Notes under the pieces: generated by a model | What the model saw: the letters and a program-made list of their open reading frames with translations, nothing else | The model's database searches: none | What the model was told of the DNA's origin: nothing | NCBI RefSeq assembly: GCF_904846175.1 | Contig: NZ_CAJGZM010000006.1 | Coordinates: 1-64,000, forward strand | Source of the DNA: Psychrobacter immobilis | GTDB lineage: Bacteria; Pseudomonadota; Gammaproteobacteria; Pseudomonadales; Moraxellaceae | DNA: 64,000 bases | Reading direction: 5' to 3' | Position numbers and translations under genes: made by a program | Shown here: positions 1-9,137 of the stretch, piece after piece | Layout: each line of letters begins with the position of its first letter | Numbering within the stretch: position 1 is the first letter of the stretch

Positions 1-90
1 ACTCAGGAGGTGAGGAACTGCGAGCCTGTAGGGCCAACAACGCTAAATCCTGTAAAAGAGCAACAACAGCAAAGATTACAAGCCGCTTAA
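1..90 (+). CDS. possible 3' end of an upstream gene (partial)
   Basis: Frame 1 is open from the window edge to a TAA at 88-90 and ends in a Gln-rich tail (EQQQQRLQAA). Only about 29 codons are visible, so no family can be named. It would converge on pilU, whose stop lies 20 nt downstream on the other strand. It may be a chance open frame. Confidence 0.3.
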   Translation, partial: TQEVRNCEPVGPTTLNPVKEQQQQRLQAA

Positions 91-109
91 TTTAGCTTGA
101 TGGTGACAA

Positions 110-1228
110 CTACCTTGAAAAACTCCGACTGTCAGCGCCTTCATCTAAATTGGCGGTGCCGTTTTTACTACTCAATTTAATCTTTAAGCGTAAATCGTTA
201 GGGGAGTCGGCGTGCAGAATGGCTTCTTTATAAGTAATCTCACCGTGTTCATATAAATCAAACAGCGCTTGGTCAAAGGTTTGCATACCGCTATCGCGTG
301 AGCGCGTCATGACATCTTTGATTTCATGAACCTCACCTTTACGGATATAGTCGCTAATCAGCTGTGAGTTTAATAAAATCTCAATAGCAGCGCGTCGTCC
401 TTTACCGTCAGGCGTTGGAATCAGTTGCTGGGCAATAATAGCTTGTAAGTTTAAAGATAAGTCCATGAACAACTGATTATGGCGACTGGTTTCAAAGAAA
501 TGAATAATACGGTCAATGGCTTGGTTGGCGTTATTGGCGTGTAAGGTTGCAAAAACCAAATGTCCCGTTTCAGCGTATTGAATCGCGTAACTCATGACTT
601 CGCGGTTACGAATCTCGCCAATCAAAATAACATCTGGCGCTTGGCGTAAGGTATTCTTTAGACCCGCTTCAAAAGAGTGGGTGTCGATACCGACTTCGCG
701 CTGGGTAATAATACAACCGCGATGCTTATGCACAAACTCAATAGGATCTTCGATGGTAATAATATGACCATGCGAGTTTTGGTTACGGTGTCCAATCATC
801 GCCGCAAGGGTGGTAGATTTACCTGTACCCGTAGCGCCAACCAGTAAAATAATACCGCGCTTTTTCATGGCCAGCTCTTTTAATGCCGGTGGCAAGCGCA
901 GCTCTTCAACCGTTGGGATTTTATTTTCAATTTTCCGTAAAATCATCCCCGCCATATCGCGCTGTATAAAAGCGCTAACCCGAAAACGTGCCTGCTGAGC
1001 TTGGTCTGTAATCGCAAACTGACACTCGTTGGTTTCGTCAAACTCTTTTTGCTGGCTTGACGTCATCACACCTTTAACCAGTCTCATAGTTTGCTCAGCC
1101 GTTAACGGCGTTTTACCCACGGGCAAGATTTTCCCATTGATTTTCATGGACGGCGCGACGTCAGCAGTAATAAAGAGGTCAGAGCCATTTTTGTTAATCA
1201 TGAGCTGTAAAAGTTTATCAATGTCCAT
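110..1228 (-). CDS. pilU: type IV pilus retraction ATPase PilU
   Basis: Hexameric secretion-type ATPase that helps PilT depolymerise type IV pili during twitching, acting at the inner-membrane base of the pilus machine. The 372-residue protein has an N-terminal PAS-like domain, then a Walker A motif GATGTGKST at about residues 131-139, an Asp box (TIEDPIEFVH), a Walker B (VILIGEIRN) and a His box (GHLVFATLHANNA). It lacks the AIRNLIRE signature of PilT and carries a longer C-terminal tail, which is why it is called PilU. It lies 170 nt downstream of pilT on the same strand, the usual pilT-pilU order. Confidence 0.93.
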   Translation of the reverse strand: MDIDKLLQLMINKNGSDLFITADVAPSMKINGKILPVGKTPLTAEQTMRLVKGVMTSSQQKEFDETNECQFAITDQAQQARFRVSAFIQRDMAGMILRKIENKIPTVEELRLPPALKELAMKKRGIILLVGATGTGKSTTLAAMIGHRNQNSHGHIITIEDPIEFVHKHRGCIITQREVGIDTHSFEAGLKNTLRQAPDVILIGEIRNREVMSYAIQYAETGHLVFATLHANNANQAIDRIIHFFETSRHNQLFMDLSLNLQAIIAQQLIPTPDGKGRRAAIEILLNSQLISDYIRKGEVHEIKDVMTRSRDSGMQTFDQALFDLYEHGEITYKEAILHADSPNDLRLKIKLSSKNGTANLDEGADSRSFSR

Positions 1229-1398
1229 AACGTACCTACGTTCGTAATATATAGATTAAAAGGTGCTTCAATAAACTTTTAAAGACTGCCAATAACGACC
1301 ATTAAAAATAAATAAAGCTAAGCAAGAATCTATGGTTGTTAATTTGTGATGGTATAAAATACTGAGTGCTAGCACGTTTAGTATGATGAAAACCAATA

Positions 1399-2454
1399 CT
1401 AAATAAATGCCTCAGGCTGCTTGGCATAAGGACGTGCGACATCTTTGCTAATGGTACCTTTGGACACTAAGTTTTTCAGCGTTTGATCTAGGGTAATCAT
1501 GCCATCACCAGCACCCGTCTGAATAGAGGAGTACATTTGGGCGATTTTGTTTTCACGTATCAAGTTACGAATAGCGGGTGTACCCAGCATAATTTCATGC
1601 GCGGCAATTCGTCCACCGGTTTGACGACGTAAAAGGGTTTGCGAGATCACCGCTTGTAGCGATTCTGATAACATCGCTCGAATCATATCTTTTTCAGCAG
1701 CGGGGAAAACGTCAATCACACGGTCAATGGTTTTTGCCGCTGAGCTGGTGTGCAAAGTACCAAAGACTAAGTGCCCCGTTTCAGCGGCGGTCAATGCCAA
1801 GCGAATGGTTTCAAGGTCACGTAGCTCACCAACGAGGATAACGTCTGGATCTTCACGTAGGGCAGAGCGCAATGCTGGCTCGAAACCCAAGGTATCGCGG
1901 TGAACTTCACGTTGGTTAATCAAGCTCTTTTTAGACTCGTGGACAAATTCAATCGGGTCTTCAATGGTTAAAATATGCTCTTTACGGGTTTCATTGATAT
2001 AATCAATCATTGCTGCGAGCGTAGTCGATTTTCCTGAGCCCGTCGGACCTGTAACTAATACCACGCCGCGTTTAAAGTCAGACACACGTTTGAAAACCTC
2101 GCCCATACCTAAGTCTTCCATCGTTAGAACTTTAGATGGAATGGTACGAAAAACAGCGCCTGCACCGCGGTTTTGGTTAAAAGCATTAACACGGAAACGC
2201 GCTAAATTCGGAATTTCAAAAGAGAAATCGGTCTCAAAAAACTCTTCAAAATCGGCACGTTGCTTATCATTCATGATGTCATAGATGAGTTGATGTACGA
2301 CCTGATGGCTCATCTCAGGCATATTAATACGCGTCATCTCACCGTCAACACGAATCATCGCTGGCATACCGGCTGAGATATGTAAATCTGAGGCTTTATG
2401 CTTGACCGTAAAGCGTAATAAGTCTTCGATGCTTAAATTATTCTTTTCAGCCAT
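1399..2454 (-). CDS. pilT: type IV pilus retraction ATPase PilT
   Basis: Motor ATPase that powers pilus retraction for twitching motility and DNA uptake. The 351 residues are close to the usual PilT length. Walker A GPTGSGKST lies at about 136-144, followed by an Asp box (TIEDPIEFVH), Walker B (VILVGELRD), His box (GHLVFGTLHTSSA) and the PilT hallmark AIRNLIRE near the C terminus. It is the upstream gene of a pilT-pilU pair and is transcribed away from the yggS-like gene. Confidence 0.96.
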   Translation of the reverse strand: MAEKNNLSIEDLLRFTVKHKASDLHISAGMPAMIRVDGEMTRINMPEMSHQVVHQLIYDIMNDKQRADFEEFFETDFSFEIPNLARFRVNAFNQNRGAGAVFRTIPSKVLTMEDLGMGEVFKRVSDFKRGVVLVTGPTGSGKSTTLAAMIDYINETRKEHILTIEDPIEFVHESKKSLINQREVHRDTLGFEPALRSALREDPDVILVGELRDLETIRLALTAAETGHLVFGTLHTSSAAKTIDRVIDVFPAAEKDMIRAMLSESLQAVISQTLLRRQTGGRIAAHEIMLGTPAIRNLIRENKIAQMYSSIQTGAGDGMITLDQTLKNLVSKGTISKDVARPYAKQPEAFI

Positions 2455-2802
2455 AATGGGGTATTCCTATCAATAAGTATCAATAAATAATGGTGAGCCA
2501 AAAAGTGCCTAGAACGTTTAATGATTCTATAACACAATTCAAATCAATTATCTTAAAAGAACATGGTCTATTCTGTTACGATTTCTATATTTTTCAGTAG
2601 CATATGTTAGACCATGTAACAATATAATAACAAGACTATGGCTATTTAACCATCTACTATATAAATAAAATGCAAAAATAATGTAGCTTCATTTTTCAGC
2701 CTTTTATGCAAGGTTATTATCTTCTTCATTAAGGTATAATTTTTTAAACTAAAAGTTACTTATAATAAAAATTATTCTATTATTTATCTCCGTGAGCTTT
2801 TT
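2455..2802. promoter_or_regulatory. AT-rich divergent promoter region pilT / yggS
   Basis: This 348-nt spacer holds no gene I can support. It contains a 10-bp inverted repeat, ACATGGTCTA at 2561-2570 and TAGACCATGT at 2608-2617, separated by 37 nt, and a TATAAT box at 2735-2740 with a sensible position for yggS transcription. No good -35 box was found for it. The inverted repeat is too widely spaced for a terminator and could be an operator pair. Confidence 0.35.
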
Positions 2803-3582
2803 ATGAATGATACATCTAAGCGTACCAATGAAAATAACACATCCGCTGATGTGACTTTGTTTGCCATGCAAAATGATGAAAGTAACATCGATAATATAAG
2901 TTTAATTAAAAGTTGGCAGCAAGTTAATAAAAAAGTAGCGCAGGCGTGTGCACAAGCGACAAGGGAGAATAATGAAGTCACTTTATTGGCAGTATCTAAA
3001 ACCAAGTCTGCTGAGATGGTTGCGACATTAGTGCGGCAAGGGCAGCGTGATTTTGGTGAAAACTATCTGCAAGAAGCGCTTAAGAAAATACAAGTTTTAC
3101 GAGAACAGCCAGAATGTGAATCTATTATTTGGCATTATATTGGTAGTATTCAACGAAATAAGACGCGAGATATTGCTGAGCATTTTGATTGGGTGCAAAC
3201 GCTGGAGCGTGAGATTATTGCTAAGCGTTTAAATGAACAACGCCCCACTGAGCTGTCACCCCTTAATGTGCTGATACAAGTCAATATCGACACTGAAGAC
3301 AGTAAATCAGGATGTTTGCCAGCCGATCTGCCCGAATTGATAAGCGTCATTAAACATTACGAGCGTTTGCAATTGCGTGGTTTAATGATTATACCGGCGA
3401 AAGCTAACACTGATGCTTTTGCTCGAACCAAGCAGTTATTTGAAGACATCAAGTGCGAACATCCAGAATTACAGCAGTGGGATACGCTGAGCATGGGTAT
3501 GAGTGGCGATATGAGTGATGCCATTGCCAACGGCTCTACCATGGTACGCGTCGGCACGGCAATATTTGGTGCACGTGCCTGA
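2803..3582 (+). CDS. YggS/PLPBP family pyridoxal-phosphate homeostasis protein
   Basis: Member of the YggS/PROSC family: a fold-type III PLP-binding barrel without known catalysis that keeps vitamin B6 and amino/keto acid pools balanced. The PLP lysine lies in LAVSKTK, and the family motifs FGENYLQE, WHYIGSIQRNK, LMIIPA, SMGMSGD and VRVGTAIFG all follow in order. At 259 residues it is about 30 longer than usual because of a polar N-terminal extension; an in-frame ATG inside that extension (MQNDES) could be the true start. In many bacteria yggS sits beside pilT, as here. Confidence 0.9.
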   Translation: MNDTSKRTNENNTSADVTLFAMQNDESNIDNISLIKSWQQVNKKVAQACAQATRENNEVTLLAVSKTKSAEMVATLVRQGQRDFGENYLQEALKKIQVLREQPECESIIWHYIGSIQRNKTRDIAEHFDWVQTLEREIIAKRLNEQRPTELSPLNVLIQVNIDTEDSKSGCLPADLPELISVIKHYERLQLRGLMIIPAKANTDAFARTKQLFEDIKCEHPELQQWDTLSMGMSGDMSDAIANGSTMVRVGTAIFGARA

Positions 3583-3652
3583 CTTTTGTTATTGTTATTA
3601 AACCAATTAAGCCTTTGAAGCTTACATTGGCATTGAGCTTAAAGTATGGTAG

Positions 3653-4930
3653 TTATTTAACTGCTTCATCAAGTTTGGTGACGAGTAACTGCGTAATTTT
3701 AAGATTGTCAGTAGCGATAATTTCAAAACGATAATTGGCGTATTCGATGGTATCGGTTTTTTTAGGAATTTTGCGCAGCATATACATCATAAAGCCGCTG
3801 ATGGTTTCGTAGTTCTGACTGCGTGGTAAATTAACAATATCTAGCGCCCGAATGACGTCTTCAATGGGCGTCATACCATCGATAAGCCAAGAATTATCCG
3901 TACGCTGCACGATAGGCTGCTCCTCAACCGTCACCAGCTCACCCATGACAATACTCATCACATCGCGTAGGGTAATGACACCAACCACCAAGCCATATTC
4001 ATTGACGATAACGGCAAAGTCAGCACCCGTCGATTTAAACATCTCTAACACTTCAAACAAAGACAAAGTATCGGGTACAAATAACGCCGGTTTTAATAGC
4101 GCTTTGTCAATGAGGCTAACTTCTTGCTGGTTAAGTACCAAGGCTAAAAAGCTGCGCGACTCTACATAACCGATAATTTGTTCTAAATCGTCTTCCTCAC
4201 AGACCAAAAACTTATTATGCGGCTGCGCGATCATCACCTCGACCACTTCTTCGGTACTGGTTTTGCTATCGAAATAAACGATATGCTCACGCGGATTCAT
4301 CACTGAGGTGACGGTACGCTCTTGCATCTCAAAGATGTTTTCAATCAAATGGTGCTCTTGTTTTTTGAGCACACCCGCTTCAGCGCCAGCGTCCATGACG
4401 GCATAGATATCTTCTGGAGTCATGTCATCTTGACGAATAGTTGATATATTAAAAAGCTCAAAGATGAGATTTGCGGCGCCATCAAAGACCCAAATAACCG
4501 GCTTAAAAATAAATGTCAAAGCCATCATAGGGCGTACCAGTCGCACAGCAAAGATTTCTGCATTAGACATCGCCAAGCGCCTAGGCATCAAATCAGCAAG
4601 TAGGGAAAATAAACTGGTAATAAGGACAAATGAGATAATGGATGCCGCCGCTTCATGCTTGATCAACAGCTGCAAATAAGGGCTAATGGCTGACTCACCA
4701 ACCGCACCGGCTGAAATGGCGACGGCGTTAAGAACAACTTGCACCACAGTAATAAATCCACCAGGATTTTCTTGCATATGCAGGACATCAAGGGCGCGGA
4801 CTTCACCTTCTTTTGCCATGATTTGGAGTTTAATCTTGCGACCAGCAGCGATGGCAATCTCGGCGGCAGAGACAAAAGCACTCAAGGTAAGTAATAAAAG
4901 AAGGAAGATAGTAGCGGTTAGCAAACTCAT
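3653..4930 (-). CDS. CNNM/DUF21 membrane protein with CBS pair and CorC_HlyC domain
   Basis: Inner-membrane protein of the hemolysin-C/CNNM family. The N terminus has about four hydrophobic segments (DUF21, residues 1-170), then a tandem CBS pair (about 205-330, with MNPREHIVYF and VNEYGLVVGVITLRDVM) and a C-terminal transporter-associated domain (about 345-420). The 425-residue size and architecture match E. coli YtfL/PaeA, reported as a polyamine exporter, and CorB/CorC-type Mg2+ efflux proteins. The substrate cannot be told from sequence. It converges on yggS and appears monocistronic. Confidence 0.82.
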   Translation of the reverse strand: MSLLTATIFLLLLLTLSAFVSAAEIAIAAGRKIKLQIMAKEGEVRALDVLHMQENPGGFITVVQVVLNAVAISAGAVGESAISPYLQLLIKHEAAASIISFVLITSLFSLLADLMPRRLAMSNAEIFAVRLVRPMMALTFIFKPVIWVFDGAANLIFELFNISTIRQDDMTPEDIYAVMDAGAEAGVLKKQEHHLIENIFEMQERTVTSVMNPREHIVYFDSKTSTEEVVEVMIAQPHNKFLVCEEDDLEQIIGYVESRSFLALVLNQQEVSLIDKALLKPALFVPDTLSLFEVLEMFKSTGADFAVIVNEYGLVVGVITLRDVMSIVMGELVTVEEQPIVQRTDNSWLIDGMTPIEDVIRALDIVNLPRSQNYETISGFMMYMLRKIPKKTDTIEYANYRFEIIATDNLKITQLLVTKLDEAVK

Positions 4931-5059
4931 GAAGGACTCGGATAAAAATAGGTAGGGTAGTTAAATAAAAAATAATAGTTGGAATAATGAGAATTAAGAA
5001 ACTATGTATGAATATTTAGAAACGTTAGTAGATAACGAAAATATTTATCGATAAAAACT

Positions 5060-5086
5060 AAAAAAGCTGGGTAAGCGCCCAGCTAA
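5060..5086 (-). terminator. rho-independent terminator of nadE
   Basis: On the minus strand an AGCTGGG/CCCAGCT stem is followed by a run of T, about 135 nt after the nadE stop codon. Confidence 0.7.
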
Positions 5087-5219
5087 TGATAAAACACTTG
5101 AATAACATTGTATAAAAACTGAAAGTTATCCAACCTTTTAGCTTGTCATTTAAATAGACATTAATCTAAAAAATAACGGCTTATCTAAAAGGTTGTAATG
5201 ATAAATCAGTAGTTAAGTC

Positions 5220-6923
5220 TTAGCCTTTTATTGACCATTTATTCACCAGTGGATAACGACGCTCACGACCAAAGGCTTTATGGCTAATCTTAGTGCCAAT
5301 CGGTGCTTGCGAGCGTTTGTACTCGCTGTTATCAACCATTTTAATGACTTTGGCAACCAAATCAGCATCAAAGCCTTTATCGACGATATCTTGATAGCCC
5401 ATATCTTCATCGATATACGACATTAAGATACCATCTAGGACATCATAGTCAGGCAGGCTGTCTTGGTCTTTTTGATCAGGACGCAGCTCAGCCGATGGTG
5501 GACGCGTAATCACGCGCTCAGGAATAACCGGCGTATCTTCTAAGCGGTTACGGTAGCTAGCAAGTTTATATACTTGCGATTTATACACGTCTTTTAGCAC
5601 ATCAAAACCGCCAGCCATATCACCGTATAATGTTGAATAACCAACAGCTAACTCTGACTTATTACCCGTGGTGATGACCAAATGACCGAATTTATTAGAC
5701 AGTGCCATTAGCACCACACCGCGTGCGCGCGCTTGGATATTCTCTTCGGTAGTATCAGCAGGTGATTTATTAAATAATGGCGCTAAGGTATGACGGATGC
5801 CTTCGACCGCATCAAAAATTGGGCAGACCGTATAAGAAACGTTTAAGCGACGGGCCTGTGCTTGCGCATCTTCTAAGCTGATTTGTGAGGTATATTCGTA
5901 CGGCATCATCACCGCATATACTTTATCTGCGCCTAAGGCGTCGACAGCGATACACAGGGTTAAGGCTGAATCAATACCGCCTGATAAACCAACAATGATG
6001 CCAGTAAAGCCTGAAAGATTGACATAATCACGTAAACCAACGACTAGCGCTTGGTACATCTCCGACTCACGGCTTAATGATAAAGGTGCTTTTGCTTGCG
6101 TATCAAATTTTGCTGTCTTTACGTCAAATGTCGCTAGCATGAGCTGATTCATAAAGCGTGCCGCTTCATGAGCAACGCTACCATCGGCTTGAATCGCCAT
6201 AGAGCCACCGTCAAATACCAAATCATCCTGACCGCCAACGGCATTTAGATAAATGATCGGTAAATTGTTTTCGCGGCTACGTTTGGCGAGCATGGTTTTA
6301 CGATTGTCTTGTTTTTCAATCTCAAATGGTGAGGCGTTTAAGCTCACAATTAGATCAGCGCCTTGTTTCTTAAGCTCGGCAATCGGACCTTTTTCCCACA
6401 AATCTTCGCAGATAAGCAGACCAATGGTGATGCCTTTATAGTCAAATAAAACTTGATTGCGACCTTTATCGAAATAACGACGCTCATCAAATACGCCATA
6501 GTTTGGCAAGATTTGCTTATGATAAAAGCCTTTTTGATGGCCGTTGTGCAAAATGGCTGCTGAGTTAAAGGTGCCATGATGGTCGACATGCGGGTAGCCT
6601 ACAATCATCACGATATCATCAATATCACTTAAGCTTGATAGCGCGCTTTTGATACGACCCGATAAGCTTGGACGTAGCAACAAATCTTGCGGTGGGTAGC
6701 CCAATAATCCTAGCTCTGGGAAGATGATGACATCCGCGCCTTGCTCACGGGCTTGTAGTGCAAGCGTGCGCATTTTTTCAGCATTGGCAGTGATATCCCC
6801 CACTAAAAAATGGGATTGGGCTAATGCAAAAGTAACGCTATCTTGCGGTTTAGATGCCGTATTGGCGTAATTTGAGGCAGTAGAGTTGGGGTTATCAGTA
6901 TCTTTTGTAGTGTCTTTTGACAT
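5220..6923 (-). CDS. nadE: glutamine-dependent NAD+ synthetase
   Basis: Amidates deamido-NAD+ to NAD+ with ATP, taking ammonia from glutamine. The N-terminal nitrilase-type glutaminase domain shows the Glu-Lys-Cys triad in FPELGLLGYPP, KQILPNYGVFDERRYF and LLICEDLW. The C-terminal synthetase domain has the PP-loop GLSGGIDSA and the TTGNKSE motif. I chose the ATG at 6923 (567 codons) because an AGGA sequence lies 8-9 nt upstream; the frame stays open to 6989 but the extra 22 residues look non-native and lack a ribosome site. Confidence 0.95.
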   Translation of the reverse strand: MSKDTTKDTDNPNSTASNYANTASKPQDSVTFALAQSHFLVGDITANAEKMRTLALQAREQGADVIIFPELGLLGYPPQDLLLRPSLSGRIKSALSSLSDIDDIVMIVGYPHVDHHGTFNSAAILHNGHQKGFYHKQILPNYGVFDERRYFDKGRNQVLFDYKGITIGLLICEDLWEKGPIAELKKQGADLIVSLNASPFEIEKQDNRKTMLAKRSRENNLPIIYLNAVGGQDDLVFDGGSMAIQADGSVAHEAARFMNQLMLATFDVKTAKFDTQAKAPLSLSRESEMYQALVVGLRDYVNLSGFTGIIVGLSGGIDSALTLCIAVDALGADKVYAVMMPYEYTSQISLEDAQAQARRLNVSYTVCPIFDAVEGIRHTLAPLFNKSPADTTEENIQARARGVVLMALSNKFGHLVITTGNKSELAVGYSTLYGDMAGGFDVLKDVYKSQVYKLASYRNRLEDTPVIPERVITRPPSAELRPDQKDQDSLPDYDVLDGILMSYIDEDMGYQDIVDKGFDADLVAKVIKMVDNSEYKRSQAPIGTKISHKAFGRERRYPLVNKWSIKG

Positions 6924-7880
6924 TGTTATTGTTCCTATCAATAGGTTGTTTAAATGTGTTGAATCCGTCTTGGTTTCAAATAAAACCAAATCAAAATAGT
7001 TTTTGAAATTAATGCAAAATATAAGTATGTACTCATGCTCTTAAAACACGATTCTTGAATAGTGAATCTATGCTAAGCGCAACGCTTGGATAGGCATTAA
7101 TGCAATGCGCATCGACAATACCAAAATATGCAACGCTGCTCTAAAAGGCAAGTTATTAAGACCGTTTAGAGTAGGGGGCAAATAAGGATTGTAAGAGGTA
7201 ATTTTCAAAACGCTACGGCTGATAATGACAAAAATAAATAAGGTCACACCAACTTGGCAGCATTTAAGCGTTCAAATTAATCCCTTTAGTATAACATCAA
7301 TTGTCCGTACGAATAGAACTGAGCAGTGATTTAGCGTGCCAGTCATTACAGTAGAAGTCAGTAGAAAAAGCAAAAAGCCGATAAATAGCTATTGTTTTAA
7401 ACGAATGGTTTTAATTGATGATTTCCAACAGTAAATATCAATATTCTTGCCAACTGCATACAGATAATTGTAAGTAAAGATTACAACATAGCCTTATTTA
7501 TCTAGCGTGCTTTGAGGCATAATAAGTCGTTGTTATGGTTTGGTTTTACGCTGTAAATATAGATGGATAATGTAGGCGGATATCGAATAAATACTGTTTT
7601 CATCACCTAAAGCAATTTTTGTAGATTAATACTGTTTTTATAGCTGATTAAGGTGTTTATGAAAGCGCTCTATGGTACGGTATCGCTATTGTGGGCGTGA
7701 TTTGTCGCAACTATTTTATACTTAACTTATCAACCAAATCTATTGCTCAAAATTTACACTGCAAAATACTCGCTAATGGATATAGATGATGGACATAATC
7801 TGTGATTTCTATACACCTATTTATAAACTTTACAGCAGAGCCGAATTGGCTGTGTGCTGCCCGCTCTTGGTTTATACACT
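6924..7880. other. long intergenic region upstream of nadE and of the PerM-like gene
   Basis: Nearly 960 nt without a well-supported gene. Two weak candidates are present: a 59-codon minus-strand frame with a GTG start (7068-7247), protein-like but without a clear ribosome site, and a 13-codon plus-strand ATG frame at 7659-7700. Both may be chance. The rest is AT-rich sequence expected to hold the divergent promoters. Confidence 0.4.
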
Positions 7881-9041
7881 ATGATCGAAAACTGGACAAA
7901 AGAATTTATTATTCAGCGCTTATTGGCCATTACTTTGCTAGTGGTGCTGATTGTATTGTGTTTCCAAGTCGTACAGTTTTTTATTGTACCGGCACTGTGG
8001 GCAGCAATTTTAGCGTACGTCACCTTTCCTATTTATAATTTTTTTCATCAACGAGTTCGCTTTAGCTCAAATCTTAGCGCCGCCATTATGACGGTGAGCA
8101 TCATACTTATGATCGGTGTGCCGCTCGTCGTCGGTGTTTTTATCTTGCAGCAAGAAGCGCTAAGCTTGATTACTAATTTAGTCTATCGTATCAAAGTTGG
8201 CTATTTAGACGTGCCTGACTCGATAAAGGACTTGCCAATCATCGGTCAGCAAGTCAAAGATGTGCTATGGAGAATCAATAAGAATCCTGAAGGGACGTTA
8301 GAAGCATTTCGTCTGTGGGTGCAGTCGCATCTATATTATGGCAAAGTGGCATTTGATGTGGTATTCAGTGGTTTGGCTAAGCTTGGCATGGCGCTGATGA
8401 CACTGTTTTTCTTCTATCGTGATGGCACCAGTTTGGTGCGTCAAATCCGTCAAGCGTTACGCAATGTTATTGGCAATCGCATCGATGGTTATATTGATTC
8501 GGTCGGTACGACCACGCGCGCAGTGGTTTATGGCATTGGTCTGACCGCGTTGGCACAAGCACTCCTCGCTGGTATTGGTTATTATTTCGCTAGTGCGCCA
8601 AGTCCTATTTTATTGACCATCGTCACTTTTATCATTGCTTTAATCCCCTTTGGTACGCCGTTTGTTTGGGGCGGAGTATCTATTTGGTTATTAAGCCAAG
8701 GCCATACCGTAGAAGGTATCGGTTTAGGGCTTTGGGGCATATTGGTCATCAGTTGGGTTGATAATCTTATCCGTCCTATCGTCATCAGTGGCGCGACCAA
8801 AATTCCTTTTATCATTATTTTTATCGGAGTATTGGGCGGTCTGACGGCGTTTGGTTTCGTTGGGTTGTTTATCGGTCCTGTGGTATTGGCAATTGGCCTT
8901 GCGGTATGGCGTGAGTGGATATCGCAGCATAAGAATGAATTATTTGCTGAGCATGAAGTGATGTTGGCTGACGGTCGAAAATTACCTAAAGTTAATGTGC
9001 AAAGTGAAGATGAAACAATCACTTCTACTGACAACTTATAA
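7881..9041 (+). CDS. AI-2E/PerM family membrane transporter
   Basis: Polytopic inner-membrane protein of the AI-2E exporter family (E. coli PerM/YdiK/YhhQ-like in length). Hydrophobic segments cluster at about residues 10-55, 65-90, 150-180 and 205-345, with the family's conserved glycine/proline-rich blocks (LIPFGTPFVWGG, SWVDNLIRPIVISG, GPVVLAI). The substrate is unknown: family members have been linked to autoinducer-2 export, Na+/H+ antiport or permease functions. ATG 7881 gives 386 residues; a GTG at 7854 would add nine. It stands alone, followed by pdxB about 100 nt on. Confidence 0.83.
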   Translation: MIENWTKEFIIQRLLAITLLVVLIVLCFQVVQFFIVPALWAAILAYVTFPIYNFFHQRVRFSSNLSAAIMTVSIILMIGVPLVVGVFILQQEALSLITNLVYRIKVGYLDVPDSIKDLPIIGQQVKDVLWRINKNPEGTLEAFRLWVQSHLYYGKVAFDVVFSGLAKLGMALMTLFFFYRDGTSLVRQIRQALRNVIGNRIDGYIDSVGTTTRAVVYGIGLTALAQALLAGIGYYFASAPSPILLTIVTFIIALIPFGTPFVWGGVSIWLLSQGHTVEGIGLGLWGILVISWVDNLIRPIVISGATKIPFIIIFIGVLGGLTAFGFVGLFIGPVVLAIGLAVWREWISQHKNELFAEHEVMLADGRKLPKVNVQSEDETITSTDNL

Positions 9042-9137
9042 ATTCAAAAGAGAAACGCATAAAGTTCGTCATAAAAATATACGGTTCTAATAATTCGATT
9101 ATTGATAATAAACCTTTATAAATAGGGATGTTTAAAG

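Noticed and set aside
7659..7700. 13-codon ATG frame before the PerM-like gene, possible leader peptide
   Set aside because: No runs of regulatory codons and no terminator/antiterminator pair nearby.
8582..9034. 150-codon minus-strand frame opposite the PerM-like gene
   Set aside because: Ser/Thr/Pro/Asn-rich antisense shadow of membrane-protein codons, with no ribosome site.
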